Part shown: positions 1 through 8,579 of the stretch, in pieces | Layout of the letters: every line of letters starts with the position of its first letter | How positions within the stretch are numbered: position 1 is the stretch's first letter | Source: Terrabacter sp. Root181 | GTDB lineage: Bacteria; Actinomycetota; Actinomycetes; Actinomycetales; Dermatophilaceae | Assembly (NCBI RefSeq): GCF_001428505.1 | Contig: NZ_LMHU01000007.1 | Span: 372,133-436,132 of the forward strand | DNA: 64,000 nt | Reading direction: 5' to 3' | Made by a program: the position numbers and the translations under genes | The notes under the pieces: generated by a model | Database searches by the model: none | Told to the model about the DNA's origin: nothing | The model's input: the letters and a program-made list of their open reading frames with translations, nothing else

Positions 1-618
1 CGTGCCGGGCAGGAAGCCGAGACGCTCGCCGGCCTCGACCGCGGGGCGGGTCAGGATGATGCGGTTGACCTGCTTGGCCTGCAGCGCCGCGACGGCCTTG
101 GCCATCGCGAGGTAGGTCTTGCCGGTGCCGGCCGGACCGATCCCGAAGACCACCGTGTGCTCGTCGATCGCGTCGACGTAGCGCTTCTGGTTCAGCGTCT
201 TCGGCCGGATCGTGCGGCCGCGGCTGCTGACGATGTTCATCGTCAGCACGTCGGCCGGGCGCTCGGAGGTCTGCCCGCGCAGCATCGAGATCGAGCGCTC
301 GACCGCGTCACGGTTGAGCGGCTGACCGGTGGAGACGATGGTCAGCAGCTCGTCGAGGAGCGTGTCGATGATGTCGAGCTCACCCGCCGGGCCGGAGAAG
401 GTCATCTCGTTGCCGCGCACGTGCGTGTCGACGAGGGGGAACTGGCGCTCCATGGTGCGCAGCAGCTCGTCCCGGGGTCCGAGAAGCGTCACCATCTCGA
501 TCGGCGGCGGGATCTGCCGGGTCAGCACCGGCGTGTCACCGCCGCTCCCGGCGCCCGTGGGGAGCTGGGTGCCGTCAGGGCCGTCGGTCTGGGAAGGTCG
601 AGGTTGCGCGTCATTCAT
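1..618 (-). CDS. phoH: PhoH-family ATPase, 3' end cut off by window edge
   Basis: The first 206 residues of a PhoH-like cytoplasmic ATPase are present; the gene runs off the left edge. The ATG at 618 gives a protein with a variable acidic start, an N-terminal nucleic-acid-binding-like segment (about residues 30-110) and a Walker A motif GPAGTGKT at 161-168, followed by the family hallmark [17 protein letters not shown]. PhoH proteins are linked to RNA metabolism and in actinobacteria usually sit between rsmE and ybeY. Here the upstream neighbour is an S10 peptidase 13 bases away, and rsmE is displaced by an inserted sigma-factor pair. Family assignment is firm; the exact substrate of this ATPase is not known. 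Confidence 0.93.
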   Translation of the reverse strand, partial: MNDAQPRPSQTDGPDGTQLPTGAGSGGDTPVLTRQIPPPIEMVTLLGPRDELLRTMERQFPLVDTHVRGNEMTFSGPAGELDIIDTLLDELLTIVSTGQPLNRDAVERSISMLRGQTSERPADVLTMNIVSSRGRTIRPKTLNQKRYVDAIDEHTVVFGIGPAGTGKTYLAMAKAVAALQAKQVNRIILTRPAVEAGERLGFLPGT

Positions 619-631
619 CGTGGTCACGAGT

Positions 632-2164
632 CTACGTGTCGCGGCCCGAGCTCCTCACCACGAATTCCGCCAGGTCCTTGCTCTGCTGGAGGCGCGACGG
701 CTCGTGCACGTACATCATGTGCCCGGCCTCGTAGTAGGCGTGCTCGATGTTCGCGAGCAGGTCCGCCGGCAGCTGCAGGTGGGCCACGACGTCCTCGGCG
801 GCGAAGTGCGGGGTCGCACCGTCGTAGTAGCCGTAGGCGATGTGGACCCTGAGGTGCGGGTTCTGGCGCATCGCCCTCTCGAGCTTCGGCGAGACGTCGA
901 CGGGCCGTCCCTCGAAGTCCTTGAACGACCAGGGGTGGACGAGACGCGAGATCTGCTCGTAGTGCAGGTCGCTGCCGTAGCCGAGCTCGTCGCGGACGTA
1001 GTGGTTCCAGGCCGCGGCGTAGGGACCGGTGATGGCGTCGTGCGACGGGTCGGCATCCATGTTCTCGGCGATGGCCGCCGCGGCAGGCCCGGTGAAACGC
1101 GCGTCGAGACGGCCCACCGAGAGGCGCTCGTCGCGCAGCAGCTCGGTGAAGTAGCGCCAGTGCTCGATGCGCAGGTCGGCGCGGTCGATGTAGTCCTCGG
1201 TCAGGCCGGAGAGCCGGGCCAGCGTCGACACCGCCTCCGCCCGCTCTCCCTTCGTGAGCCGGTGGCCGCGGGAGAGTACCCACGGGTAGTCGCGGACGGC
1301 ATACGCCTCGGCCTCGTCGAGGACGGACCGCAGCGAGCGGCGACCGTGCTTGCCGTGGAAGTGGGCCACGGCGGCATACGTCGGCAGGTAGAGCGCGTGC
1401 GCGCGGTCGTTGCGCTGGTTCTCGAAGTCGACCGAGCTGAGGTCGAGGACGCTGCTGATGAGGACGAGCCCGTTGAGGTACATCCCGTAGCGGGACTGGA
1501 GGTGCTCGGCCAGGGCGGCCCCCCGCAGCGTCCCGTACGACTCGCCGGCGACGAACTTCGGTGACATCCAGCGACCGTTGCGCGAGGTCCAGAGCCGGAT
1601 CAGCTCGCCGACGGACTCGATGTCCTTCTGGTAGCCGTGGTAGTCCCCCGGCTTGCCACCCTCGACGGCCCGCGAGTAGCCGGTCGACATGGGGTCGATG
1701 AAGACGAGGTCGCTGACCGCGAGCAGCGACTCGGGGTTGTCGACGAGGTCGTACGGGGGCGGCTGGAGGGCGCCCACGTCGCCGCTCAGGACGCGGCGTG
1801 GCCCGAGCAGGCCGAGGTGCAGCCAGACGCTCGAGCTGCCCGGCCCCCCGTTGAAGGCGAAGGTGACGGGTCGGGTCCGGGCGTCGGCGTCGTCGAGGAC
1901 GTAGCTCGTCATCGACAGCTCCGCCCGAGCCTTGTGCCCGCCGAACGTGCCGTCCTTGTGCTCCTCCTCGCGGAGCACGACCCGTCCGGTCGTCGCGGTG
2001 TAGCGGAGCCTGCGACGGCCGACCTTGAGGGTGTGGTGCGTGGTCACGAGGTCGTCGACCGGCTCGACGGGCTTCGCCTCGGGCTCGGCAGGCTTCGCGT
2101 CGACGTCCGCCGATCCCTTTGCCTCAGAGGGCTTTTCGTCGACCGTGGCGCTCTCGTCGCTCAC
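632..2164 (-). CDS. Serine carboxypeptidase, peptidase family S10
   Basis: A 510-residue alpha/beta-hydrolase of the S10 carboxypeptidase family. The oxyanion region NGGPGSS lies at 105-111, the nucleophile is Ser209 in GESYG, and the other triad members are probably Asp448 (YYDGATP) and His482 (GHMMY). S10 enzymes remove C-terminal residues at acidic pH and are usually exported or vacuolar; this one has no signal peptide. Instead residues 1-38 form a Lys/Pro/Glu/Ala-rich, probably disordered tail. Its ATG overlaps the stop of the HIT gene in an ATGA, so the two are translationally coupled. The physiological substrate cannot be told from sequence. Confidence 0.9.
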   Translation of the reverse strand: MSDESATVDEKPSEAKGSADVDAKPAEPEAKPVEPVDDLVTTHHTLKVGRRRLRYTATTGRVVLREEEHKDGTFGGHKARAELSMTSYVLDDADARTRPVTFAFNGGPGSSSVWLHLGLLGPRRVLSGDVGALQPPPYDLVDNPESLLAVSDLVFIDPMSTGYSRAVEGGKPGDYHGYQKDIESVGELIRLWTSRNGRWMSPKFVAGESYGTLRGAALAEHLQSRYGMYLNGLVLISSVLDLSSVDFENQRNDRAHALYLPTYAAVAHFHGKHGRRSLRSVLDEAEAYAVRDYPWVLSRGHRLTKGERAEAVSTLARLSGLTEDYIDRADLRIEHWRYFTELLRDERLSVGRLDARFTGPAAAAIAENMDADPSHDAITGPYAAAWNHYVRDELGYGSDLHYEQISRLVHPWSFKDFEGRPVDVSPKLERAMRQNPHLRVHIAYGYYDGATPHFAAEDVVAHLQLPADLLANIEHAYYEAGHMMYVHEPSRLQQSKDLAEFVVRSSGRDT

Positions 2165-2520
2165 ACCATCCTCCCCTCGGTGAAGGCGGCGCCCGCGAGC
2201 AGGTGCACGTGCGCGTGGAAGACGGTCTGGCCGGCGCCGCTCCCGGTGTTGACGATCATCCGGTGGGCGTCGGCGACTCCCTCCTGCTCGGCGACATGGG
2301 CCGCGAGCCGGAAGACGTCGGCGAGGTCGTCACCGGCGGCGGCCGCCAGTGCTCCCACGGTGGGCTCGTGACGCTTCGGCACGACGAGGACGTGGATCGG
2401 GGCGGCCGGGCTGATGTCGCGGAAGGCGATCGAGCGCTCGCTCTCGGCGACGCGGTCGGACGGGATGTCGCCCGCGACGATCTTGCAGAAGAGGCAGTCG
2501 CTGGGGGTCTGCGAGGTCAT
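2161..2520 (-). CDS. HIT-family nucleotide hydrolase (HINT type)
   Basis: A 119-residue single-domain histidine-triad protein. The hallmark HAHVH is at 102-106 and the N-terminal CLFCKIVAGDIPS is typical of the HINT branch, where two Cys can hold zinc. HINT proteins hydrolyse AMP or aminoacyl phosphoramidates in the cytoplasm. Length is normal for the family. The gene is first of the pair with the S10 peptidase (4-base overlap) and lies back to back with the sigma-factor gene. In related actinobacteria a HIT gene commonly sits between rsmE and phoH, which matches this locus if the sigma pair is seen as an insertion. Confidence 0.93.
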   Translation of the reverse strand: MTSQTPSDCLFCKIVAGDIPSDRVAESERSIAFRDISPAAPIHVLVVPKRHEPTVGALAAAAGDDLADVFRLAAHVAEQEGVADAHRMIVNTGSGAGQTVFHAHVHLLAGAAFTEGRMV

Positions 2521-2587
2521 GACTGCACCCTAGGCATGTCAACCTCGGCGTGCACGTGCGCGTCCTGTGTCCGTGAGAACGTTGGGT

Positions 2588-3214
2588 ATGCCGGCCGGCC
2601 AGCTCAGCGACCCCGGGGCCTCTGGGGCCGCTGACCGTGCGGCCGCGAGCACCACCGGCGTCCCGGCGTCGGACGCTTCCGGCGAGCTGCCGAGCGACCC
2701 CGACGTCGCCATCGCCGAGCTGTACCACGCGCACTGGCACCGCCTCGTCCGCCTCGCGTGGCTGCTCCTGCGCGACCAGCTCGCCGCAGAGGACGTCGTC
2801 CAGGACGCCTTCGTCGCCACGCACCGCAGCTGGTCGGCCATCCGGGACGGCGGCCGGGTCGTCGGCTACCTCCAGACCGCCGTCGTCAACGGGTGCCGCT
2901 CGGTGCAGCGCCACAACGTCGTCGTCGACCGCCAGAACCTGCGCGACGCCGCCGCGGCCGACGCCCCCGGGCGCGGCAGCCACGGCAGCGCGGAGACCCA
3001 CGTCCTCCACTCGGCCGACCGCGACGCGGTGCTGGACGCCCTGCGCACCTTGCCCTCGCGCCAGCGAGAGGTGCTGGTCCTGCGCTACTACTCCGACCTT
3101 TCCGAGGCCCAGATCGCCCATGCCCTCGAGATCTCCCCCGGCGCCGTGAAGACCCACGCCCACCGCGGCCTGACGGCCCTGCGCCGCACCATCGAACCCC
3201 TGGAGCTGTCATGA
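2588..3214 (+). CDS. SigE-family ECF RNA polymerase sigma factor
   Basis: A short sigma-70-family factor of about 208 residues. Region 2 reads IAELYHAHWHRLVRLAWLLL followed by a stretch with AEDVVQDAFV, and region 4 reads LPSRQREVLVLRYY then LSEAQIAHALEISPGAVKTH, the helix-turn-helix that reads the -35 element. The ATG at 2588 is chosen; a GTG at 2567 in frame would add seven residues and neither has a convincing ribosome site. The stop overlaps the ATG of the next gene (ATGA), as sigma and anti-sigma genes often do. Actinobacterial SigE-type factors of this kind commonly control envelope functions, but its targets are not visible here. Confidence 0.93.
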   Translation: MPAGQLSDPGASGAADRAAASTTGVPASDASGELPSDPDVAIAELYHAHWHRLVRLAWLLLRDQLAAEDVVQDAFVATHRSWSAIRDGGRVVGYLQTAVVNGCRSVQRHNVVVDRQNLRDAAAADAPGRGSHGSAETHVLHSADRDAVLDALRTLPSRQREVLVLRYYSDLSEAQIAHALEISPGAVKTHAHRGLTALRRTIEPLELS

Positions 3215-4386
3215 ACACCGAGCCGACGCGACCGGGCGACACGCCCGCCGAGGAGCCGACCCTCATCGGCGCCGGCCTGCGCCCCGTCGAGGACCGGCTG
3301 CGTCGTTCCCTCGACGCCGAGGCACGCTCCATCAGCCCCACCGACCGTCTCGGCGCGATCCTCGCGGAGGCGCACGAGGCGGACACCGTGCGCCAGGGCC
3401 CCGGGACCAGGCACCACCGCTGGCTCGTCCCGGCGGCCGCGGCCGCCGCAGCCGTCCTCGTCGCCGGCACCGTGTGGGCGGTGAACCGCCCGGCGAGCCC
3501 GACACCTCCCGTCGCGGGCACGCCCACCGCCGTGGCGACGTCCACCCCCAGCGCCTCCTCAGGCGCCCCGTCCGGGGCTCCGTCGAGTGTCCCGACGAAG
3601 ACCGCCCAGGGACCGAGCACCCCGGCGACCACCGCCGTTCCGCCTCCGGCCACGGCCCCGGCGACGGTGCCCGTCTACTACCTCGGCCCCGTCGTGGCCG
3701 GGGGTGACCAGCTGCGCCTCTTCCGTGAGTTCGTCGCCGCGCGCGTCCCGGCACCGACGACGGCTGAGGGCAAGGCGGTGGCCGCTCTCCGGCTCGCGAC
3801 CGGCGCTCCGCCCGCGGGCTCCGCCTACTCGTCGGCCTGGTCCGGGGTGACCGTGGAGTCGGTGGCCGTCGGCCCCGACGCCATCACCGTCCGGCTGTCG
3901 TCCGGCACGACCAGCACCGACGCCCTCGCGGCGGAGCAGCTCGGCTGGACCGCGCAGGCCGCGGCAGGCACGGCGCTGCCGGTCCGCTTCGAGCTCGCCG
4001 ACGGAGGCACCGAGGTCTCGCCGGGCCACCCGGTCTCGTCGTCCTTCACCAGGCCCACCTCCCCGATGGCGGTGCTCGACCAGGTCGCACCCGTCTGGGT
4101 GGACGAGCCGGCACGCAGCTCGTCCGTCCGGGCCGGGTCGCCGCTCGCGGTCAAGGGCATCGCGAGCACGTTCGAGGCCAACGTCGAGTGGGAGCTGCTC
4201 CGCGACGGTAGGCGTGTCGACCACGGCTTCACCACGGCCTCGGCAGGCGCCCCGGCGCGCGGTGCCTACCGGTTCACGACGACGTCGTCGCTCGAGCCCG
4301 GCGCCTACGTCGTCCGCGTCTTCGCGAGCAGCGCCAAGGACGGCTCGACCGTCGCCGAGCAGCTCGTCCCCGTCACGGCCCGCTGA
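3211..4386 (+). CDS. Membrane-anchored GerMN and Gmad2 domain protein, sigma-factor partner
   Basis: A 391-residue protein: a hydrophilic N-terminus of about 70 residues, one membrane helix at 71-91, a Pro/Thr/Ser-rich stalk (92-152), a GerMN-like domain (about 153-270, starting VPVYYLGPV) and an Ig-like Gmad2 domain (about 293-380, with SPLAVKGIASTFEANVEW). Both C-terminal domains are known from spore-germination proteins and from extracellular lipoproteins of non-sporulating actinobacteria. Topology predicts the N-terminus inside and the domains outside. Because the start overlaps the sigma-factor stop, I infer that it regulates the sigma factor, but the N-terminus has no zinc-finger anti-sigma motif (no HxxxCxxC). 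Domain calls are from pattern recognition. Confidence 0.85.
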   Translation: MNTEPTRPGDTPAEEPTLIGAGLRPVEDRLRRSLDAEARSISPTDRLGAILAEAHEADTVRQGPGTRHHRWLVPAAAAAAAVLVAGTVWAVNRPASPTPPVAGTPTAVATSTPSASSGAPSGAPSSVPTKTAQGPSTPATTAVPPPATAPATVPVYYLGPVVAGGDQLRLFREFVAARVPAPTTAEGKAVAALRLATGAPPAGSAYSSAWSGVTVESVAVGPDAITVRLSSGTTSTDALAAEQLGWTAQAAAGTALPVRFELADGGTEVSPGHPVSSSFTRPTSPMAVLDQVAPVWVDEPARSSSVRAGSPLAVKGIASTFEANVEWELLRDGRRVDHGFTTASAGAPARGAYRFTTTSSLEPGAYVVRVFASSAKDGSTVAEQLVPVTAR

Positions 4387-4402
4387 CCCGCCGCTCCCAC
4401 CC

Positions 4403-4450
4403 GTTCGAGGTGATCGCGGCACCCACCCCCGTGTCGAGATCACCTCGAAC
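4403..4450. repeat. Hairpin with GTTCGAGGTGATC arms between convergent genes
   Basis: Thirteen-base arms at 4403-4415 and 4438-4450 are perfect inverted copies around a 22-base loop. It lies between the convergent GerMN and rsmE genes and could end transcription both ways. A related element with the same arms and a similar loop lies inside the 3' end of kdpD (62216-62263), so this looks like a dispersed repeat family and not only a terminator. Confidence 0.75.
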
Positions 4451-4483
4451 CAGGGAAGGGCCTCGGCCGGTCGGGGTATGCCG

Positions 4484-5227
4484 TCAGGTCCAGCGAGCGC
4501 GCGCGCTGAGGACCGCGAGGGCAGCGGGACCGGCGGACGACGCGCGCAGGATCGTCGACCCGAGCCGGACCGGACGCGCCCCGGCAGCCGTCAGCGCCTC
4601 GATCTCGCGGTCGGTGATGCCGCCCTCGGGACCGACGACCACGAGCACGTCACCGGACGCGGGCAGGTCGACGGACGCGAGCGGCTCGGTCGCGTCCTCG
4701 TGGAGCACGAGCGTCAGGGCCGACTCCGCGACTCGAGCCACGAGCGGGGCGAGCCCGACCGCGGCGGACGTCAGCGGCATACGCGACCGGCGTGACTGCT
4801 TGGTCGCCCGGGCCACGACCGCAGCCCACTTGGCGAGCGACTTGGCGGCCCGGTCGCCGCGCCAGACGACGACGGAGCGCTCGGCCTGCCAGGGCACGAC
4901 CTCGTCGACACCGAGCTCGGTCGCGGCCTCGACGGCCTGCTCGTCGCGGTCACCCTTGGCGAGGGCCTGGACGAGGACGAGCCGAGGCGCGGGCTCGGGC
5001 TCGTCGACGACGTCGAGCACCCGTCCGCGCACCCACGCCCGGTCGACGTCGGTGGCCTCGAGCAGCAGGCGGCGACCCGCACCGTCGGCGACGTAGTAGC
5101 GCTCGCCGGGGCGGATGCGCACGACGGCCGCGGCGTGGCGGCCCTCGTCACCCTCGAGCAGCAGCGAAGACCCGGCGACGGCCTCGGCGACCGCGGACGG
5201 CTCGCCGAGGAAGAGCTGGTGGGTCAC
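4484..5227 (-). CDS. rsmE: 16S rRNA (uracil-1498-N3)-methyltransferase RsmE
   Basis: A 247-residue SPOUT-type methyltransferase that methylates U1498 of 16S rRNA in the small subunit, using S-adenosylmethionine. The N-terminal PUA-like part (EGDEGRHAAAVVRIRPGE) is followed by the knot domain with VVVGPEGGITDREIEAL (199-206 core) and RLGSTILRASSA (221-232), the cofactor-binding trefoil signature. Length is normal. It starts 18 bases after dnaJ, in the classic hrcA-dnaJ-rsmE order, and probably shares the heat-shock transcript. Confidence 0.96.
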   Translation of the reverse strand: MTHQLFLGEPSAVAEAVAGSSLLLEGDEGRHAAAVVRIRPGERYYVADGAGRRLLLEATDVDRAWVRGRVLDVVDEPEPAPRLVLVQALAKGDRDEQAVEAATELGVDEVVPWQAERSVVVWRGDRAAKSLAKWAAVVARATKQSRRSRMPLTSAAVGLAPLVARVAESALTLVLHEDATEPLASVDLPASGDVLVVVGPEGGITDREIEALTAAGARPVRLGSTILRASSAGPAALAVLSARARWT

Positions 5228-5245
5228 CGGGCGCTCACGTGCGGC

Positions 5246-6379
5246 TCACTTCTCCTTGAAGGCGTCGCGCAGCTTGCCGAAGAGGCCCTTGTTGGCCGGC
5301 GTCAGCCGACCCTCGTGGCGCTCCTCGCCGCGCAGGGTCGCGAACTGGTGCAGCAGCTCGCGCTGCTCCTCCGTCAGGCGCGTCGGCGTCTGCACCGTGG
5401 CGTGCACGAGCAGGTCGCCACGCCCGCCGTGCCGTAGGTGGGTCACGCCGAGACCGCGCAGGGTGAGCACGTCGCCGCTCTGGGTGCCGGGCTTGATGTC
5501 GAGGTCCTGCATGCCGTCGAACGTCGAGAGCTTGAAGCTCGTCCCGAGAGCGGCTGCCGCCATGGGCAGCTCGACGTTGCAGTGCAGGTCGTCGCCGCGG
5601 CGGGTGTAGGTCTCGTGGTTGACGACGCGGATCTCGACGTAGAGGTCGGCCTTGGGTCCGTTGCCGGGCCCGACCTCGCCCTCGCCGGTCAGCTGGATGC
5701 GGGTGCCGGTGTCGACACCGGCGGGCACCTTGAGCTTGAGCGAGCGGCGGGTGCGCACGCGGCCGTCACCCGAGCAGTCGTGGCACGGGTCGGTGAGCGT
5801 CGAGCCGTAGCCCTGGCAGTTGACGCACGGGCGCGAGGTCATGACCTGGCCGAGGAAGCTGCGCTGGATCTGCTGCACCTCACCGGCGCCCTTGCAGATC
5901 GGGCAGGTCTGGCGACCGGTGCCGGGCTCGGCGCCGTCGCCGTCGCAGCGCTTGCAGCCGACGGCGGTGTCGAGCGTCAGCTCCTCCTCGGAGCCGAAGA
6001 CGGCCTTCGAGAGGTCGATGTCCAGACGCACGAGGGCGTCCTGGCCGCGCTGCACGCGCGCCCGCGGACCTCGCGTGCCGGCCTGGGCGCCCGCGCCGAA
6101 GAAGGCGTCCATGACGTCGCTGAACGAGAAGCCCTGTCCCGCACCGAATCCGGCACCGCCGCCCGACGCGAACGGGTCGGCGCCCATGTCGAAGGACTGG
6201 CGCTTCTGCGGGTCGGAGAGCACGTCGTAGGCCTGCGACACCCGCTTGAACTCCTCCTCGGCCTCGGCGCCGGAGTTCACGTCCGGGTGCAGCTTGCGGG
6301 CGAGCCGACGGTAGGCCTTCTTGATCTCCTCCTGGCTCGCGTCGCGCGAGACCCCGAGGACGGCGTAGTAGTCGTTCAA
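5246..6379 (-). CDS. dnaJ: Molecular chaperone DnaJ (actinobacterial DnaJ2)
   Basis: A full-length 377-residue type I Hsp40. The J domain (1-68) carries HPD at 31-33, which stimulates DnaK ATPase. A G/F-rich linker (about 70-105) precedes the zinc-finger region with Cys pairs at 142/145, 159/162, 185/188 and 199/202, then the two substrate-binding beta domains. It acts in the cytoplasm with DnaK and GrpE, which are not in this window. This is the hrcA-linked copy, usually called DnaJ2 in actinobacteria; a second copy normally accompanies dnaK. It follows hrcA by 81 bases and should fall under the CIRCE element upstream of hrcA. Confidence 0.97.
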   Translation of the reverse strand: MNDYYAVLGVSRDASQEEIKKAYRRLARKLHPDVNSGAEAEEEFKRVSQAYDVLSDPQKRQSFDMGADPFASGGGAGFGAGQGFSFSDVMDAFFGAGAQAGTRGPRARVQRGQDALVRLDIDLSKAVFGSEEELTLDTAVGCKRCDGDGAEPGTGRQTCPICKGAGEVQQIQRSFLGQVMTSRPCVNCQGYGSTLTDPCHDCSGDGRVRTRRSLKLKVPAGVDTGTRIQLTGEGEVGPGNGPKADLYVEIRVVNHETYTRRGDDLHCNVELPMAAAALGTSFKLSTFDGMQDLDIKPGTQSGDVLTLRGLGVTHLRHGGRGDLLVHATVQTPTRLTEEQRELLHQFATLRGEERHEGRLTPANKGLFGKLRDAFKEK

Positions 6380-6460
6380 GCTGAGATTCCTTCGGTACGT
6401 GGTGCTTTCGGTTCCGGCGCGGCGCTGCGCCGGCGGACTGGCCGCGGTGGTGCAGGTGGG

Positions 6461-7504
6461 TCAGGTGGCCTGGTTCTCGTCGAGGATCTCGGAGACGTAG
6501 CGCGCGACGGCGCGGACCGACGCCATCGTCGTCGGGTAGTCCATCCGGGTCGGGCCCAGCACCCCGAGGCTCGCGACGCGCTCGGCGCCGGAGCCGTAGC
6601 CCATCGACACGAGGGACGTGGACTGGAGCCCGGTCACGGGGTTCTCGGTGCCGATGCGCACCGACACGAGGTCGGGGTCGTCACCGAGCTGGCCGAGGAG
6701 GCGCAGCAGGGTGACGTGCTCCTCGAGGGCCTCGAGGATCGGGCCGATGGTGCGCGGGAAGTCGGTGCCGGCGCGAGCGAGGTTGGCCTGGCCGGCGAGG
6801 ACCACGCGCTCCTCGCGCTCCTCGACGAGGGCGTCACCGAGGGCGGACACGACGGCCTCCATCGCCGCCCGGTCGGCCTCGTCGACGTCGTCGACGAGGC
6901 GTCGCAGCCGGGTCGCGGCCACGGTGAACGGCACGCCGGTGGCCACCTCGTTGATGCGGGAGCGGATCGAGGCGACGAGCGCCTCACCGGTGCCGTCCGA
7001 GAGCACGCGCCCCGTGTCGACGACGCGCTGCTCGACGCGGCCGGTGTTGACGATGAGCACGATCATCAGGTGCGACGACCCCATCGGCACGAGCTCGATG
7101 TGGCGCACCGTCGACCGCGTGAGCGACGGGTACTGCACGACGGCGACCTGTCGGGTCAGGCTCGCGAGGAGGCGCACGGTGCGGTCGACGACGTCGTCGA
7201 GGTCGACGGCCCCCTCGAGGAACTGGCCGATCGCACGACGCTCTCCCGAGCTGAGCGGCTTGACGGCGCTGAGGCGGTCGACGAAGACGCGGTAGCCGGC
7301 GTCGGTGGGCACTCGCCCCGCCGACGTGTGCGGCGCGTGGATGAGGCCCTCCTCCTCGAGCAGGGCCATGTCGTTGCGCACGGTCGCGGCACTCACGCCG
7401 AGGTGGTGGCGCTCGACAAGAGCCCGGCTGCCCACCGGCTCGGAGGTCTGGACGTAGTCCTGCACGATCGCGCGCAGCACCATCAGCCGACGGTCCTCGC
7501 TCAT
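6461..7504 (-). CDS. hrcA: Heat-inducible transcription repressor HrcA
   Basis: A 347-residue repressor with an N-terminal winged helix ([20 protein letters not shown] and [18 protein letters not shown]) and the HrcA effector domain. It binds CIRCE elements to hold down class I heat-shock genes and depends on GroE for activity. The ATG at 7504 is chosen: a longer frame to 7552 would run back through the CIRCE element itself, which makes it unlikely. The CIRCE half-sites lie 22-48 bases upstream of this start, so HrcA is expected to repress its own operon with dnaJ and rsmE. Confidence 0.96.
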   Translation of the reverse strand: MSEDRRLMVLRAIVQDYVQTSEPVGSRALVERHHLGVSAATVRNDMALLEEEGLIHAPHTSAGRVPTDAGYRVFVDRLSAVKPLSSGERRAIGQFLEGAVDLDDVVDRTVRLLASLTRQVAVVQYPSLTRSTVRHIELVPMGSSHLMIVLIVNTGRVEQRVVDTGRVLSDGTGEALVASIRSRINEVATGVPFTVAATRLRRLVDDVDEADRAAMEAVVSALGDALVEEREERVVLAGQANLARAGTDFPRTIGPILEALEEHVTLLRLLGQLGDDPDLVSVRIGTENPVTGLQSTSLVSMGYGSGAERVASLGVLGPTRMDYPTTMASVRAVARYVSEILDENQAT

Positions 7505-7525
7505 CGCGTCCCCTCCTTCACGGGC

Positions 7526-7552
7526 TTGGCACTCTCGATCGACGAGTGCCAA
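7526..7552. promoter_or_regulatory. CIRCE operator for HrcA
   Basis: TTGGCACTC, nine bases, GAGTGCCAA: a perfect inverted repeat matching the CIRCE consensus TTAGCACTC-N9-GAGTGCTAA at all but one base per arm. It sits just upstream of hrcA and 120 bases from the divergent DUF3097 start. Confidence 0.95.
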
Positions 7553-7671
7553 GTCTACGTCGTGCCTCGCGGATCTCCGATTTCATCCAACCGTATGCCG
7601 TCGCGCCGCCACCTCCCCTGCCCGCGTGGCGGCTGCGTGGGTCGCCGCCCGGCGGCATAGCCTCGCTTGTC

Positions 7672-8556
7672 GTGTCCCCCAACGATCGCTACGGATCCGA
7701 CGTCCTCACCGGCGACTGGCGTGCCCCGCGGCGCGGCCGGTCCACCCCGACCCCGGCGGAGCCCGACCTCGTCGTCGAGGAGGTCGAGACCGGCTGGGTC
7801 GGCGCCGTGGTGCGGGTGGAGAAGGCGGGCGGCATGCACGTCGTCCACCTCGAGGACCGCCGTGGCCGCACCAAGGCGTTCCCGCTGGGCCCCGGCTTCC
7901 TCGTCGACGGCGCTCCCGTGACGCTCACTCCCCCGCGGGCTGCCGCCGGGACCGCGCTCGCGGAGGCGAGACGGGCGGCCTCCAGGACCGCGAGCGGCTC
8001 GGTGGCCGTCGAGGGTGCCCGGGCCCGCGTCGCGAGCGGCTCGCGGATCTACGTCGAGGGCCGCCACGACGCCGAGCTCGTCGAGAAGGTCTGGGGCGAC
8101 GACCTGCGCGTCGAGGGGGTCGTCGTCGAGCTGATGGACGGCGTCGACGACCTCGCCGGCATCATCGCCGAGTTCCAGCCGGGGCCCGGCCGTCGCCTCG
8201 GCGTCCTCGTCGACCACCTCGTCCCCGGCACGAAGGAGGCCCGCATCGTCGCTCAGGCGCAGGCGCTGCCGGGCCTCTCCCAGCACGTGAGGATCCTCGG
8301 CCACCCCTACGTCGACGTGTGGCAGTCCGTCCGCCCGGAGCGGCTCGGCTGGCAGCAGTGGCCGGTCATCCCGCGCGGCACGTCGTGGAAGCACGGCATC
8401 TGCGCCGAGCTGGGCTGGGCCCACGCGAGCCAGGCCGACATCGCCAACGCGTGGAAGCGCATCCTCGGGACGGTGCGCACCTACGCCGACCTCGAGCCGA
8501 CGCTGCTCGCGAGCGTCGAGGAGCTCATCGACTTCGTCACCGAGCCCAGCGCCTGA
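7672..8556 (+). CDS. DUF3097-family protein with a TOPRIM-like core
   Basis: A 294-residue protein of the actinobacterial DUF3097 family, started at GTG 7672 where the family signature SPNDRYGSDVL begins. I see an N-terminal beta-rich part (30-85, VETGWVGAVVRVEKAGG) and then a segment resembling the TOPRIM fold of RNase M5: YVEGRHDAELVEKVWG (Glu129, Asp133) and, about 50 residues on, LGVLVDHLVPGTKEARI (Asp181). The second acidic residue of the usual DxD is Leu183. This suggests nucleic-acid processing, but that is my inference; the family has no assigned function that I know of. It is divergent from hrcA across the CIRCE site, so heat-shock control is possible. Confidence 0.85.
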   Translation: MSPNDRYGSDVLTGDWRAPRRGRSTPTPAEPDLVVEEVETGWVGAVVRVEKAGGMHVVHLEDRRGRTKAFPLGPGFLVDGAPVTLTPPRAAAGTALAEARRAASRTASGSVAVEGARARVASGSRIYVEGRHDAELVEKVWGDDLRVEGVVVELMDGVDDLAGIIAEFQPGPGRRLGVLVDHLVPGTKEARIVAQAQALPGLSQHVRILGHPYVDVWQSVRPERLGWQQWPVIPRGTSWKHGICAELGWAHASQADIANAWKRILGTVRTYADLEPTLLASVEELIDFVTEPSA

Positions 8557-8562
8557 GCGCCG

Positions 8563-8579
8563 GGCCCGAGGACCCGGGC
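8563..8579. terminator. Short GC hairpin between convergent genes
   Basis: GCCCG and CGGGC flank a short loop in the 23-base gap between the DUF3097 stop and the end of the CHAP gene. It may serve both strands; there is no T-tract, so confidence is low. Confidence 0.35.

Noticed and set aside
5438-7660. Open frame of 740 codons on the plus strand opposite dnaJ and hrcA
   Set aside because: It is antisense to two certain genes, its product is Arg/Gly/Val-rich with no family features, and such frames are normal by-products of high G+C codon use.
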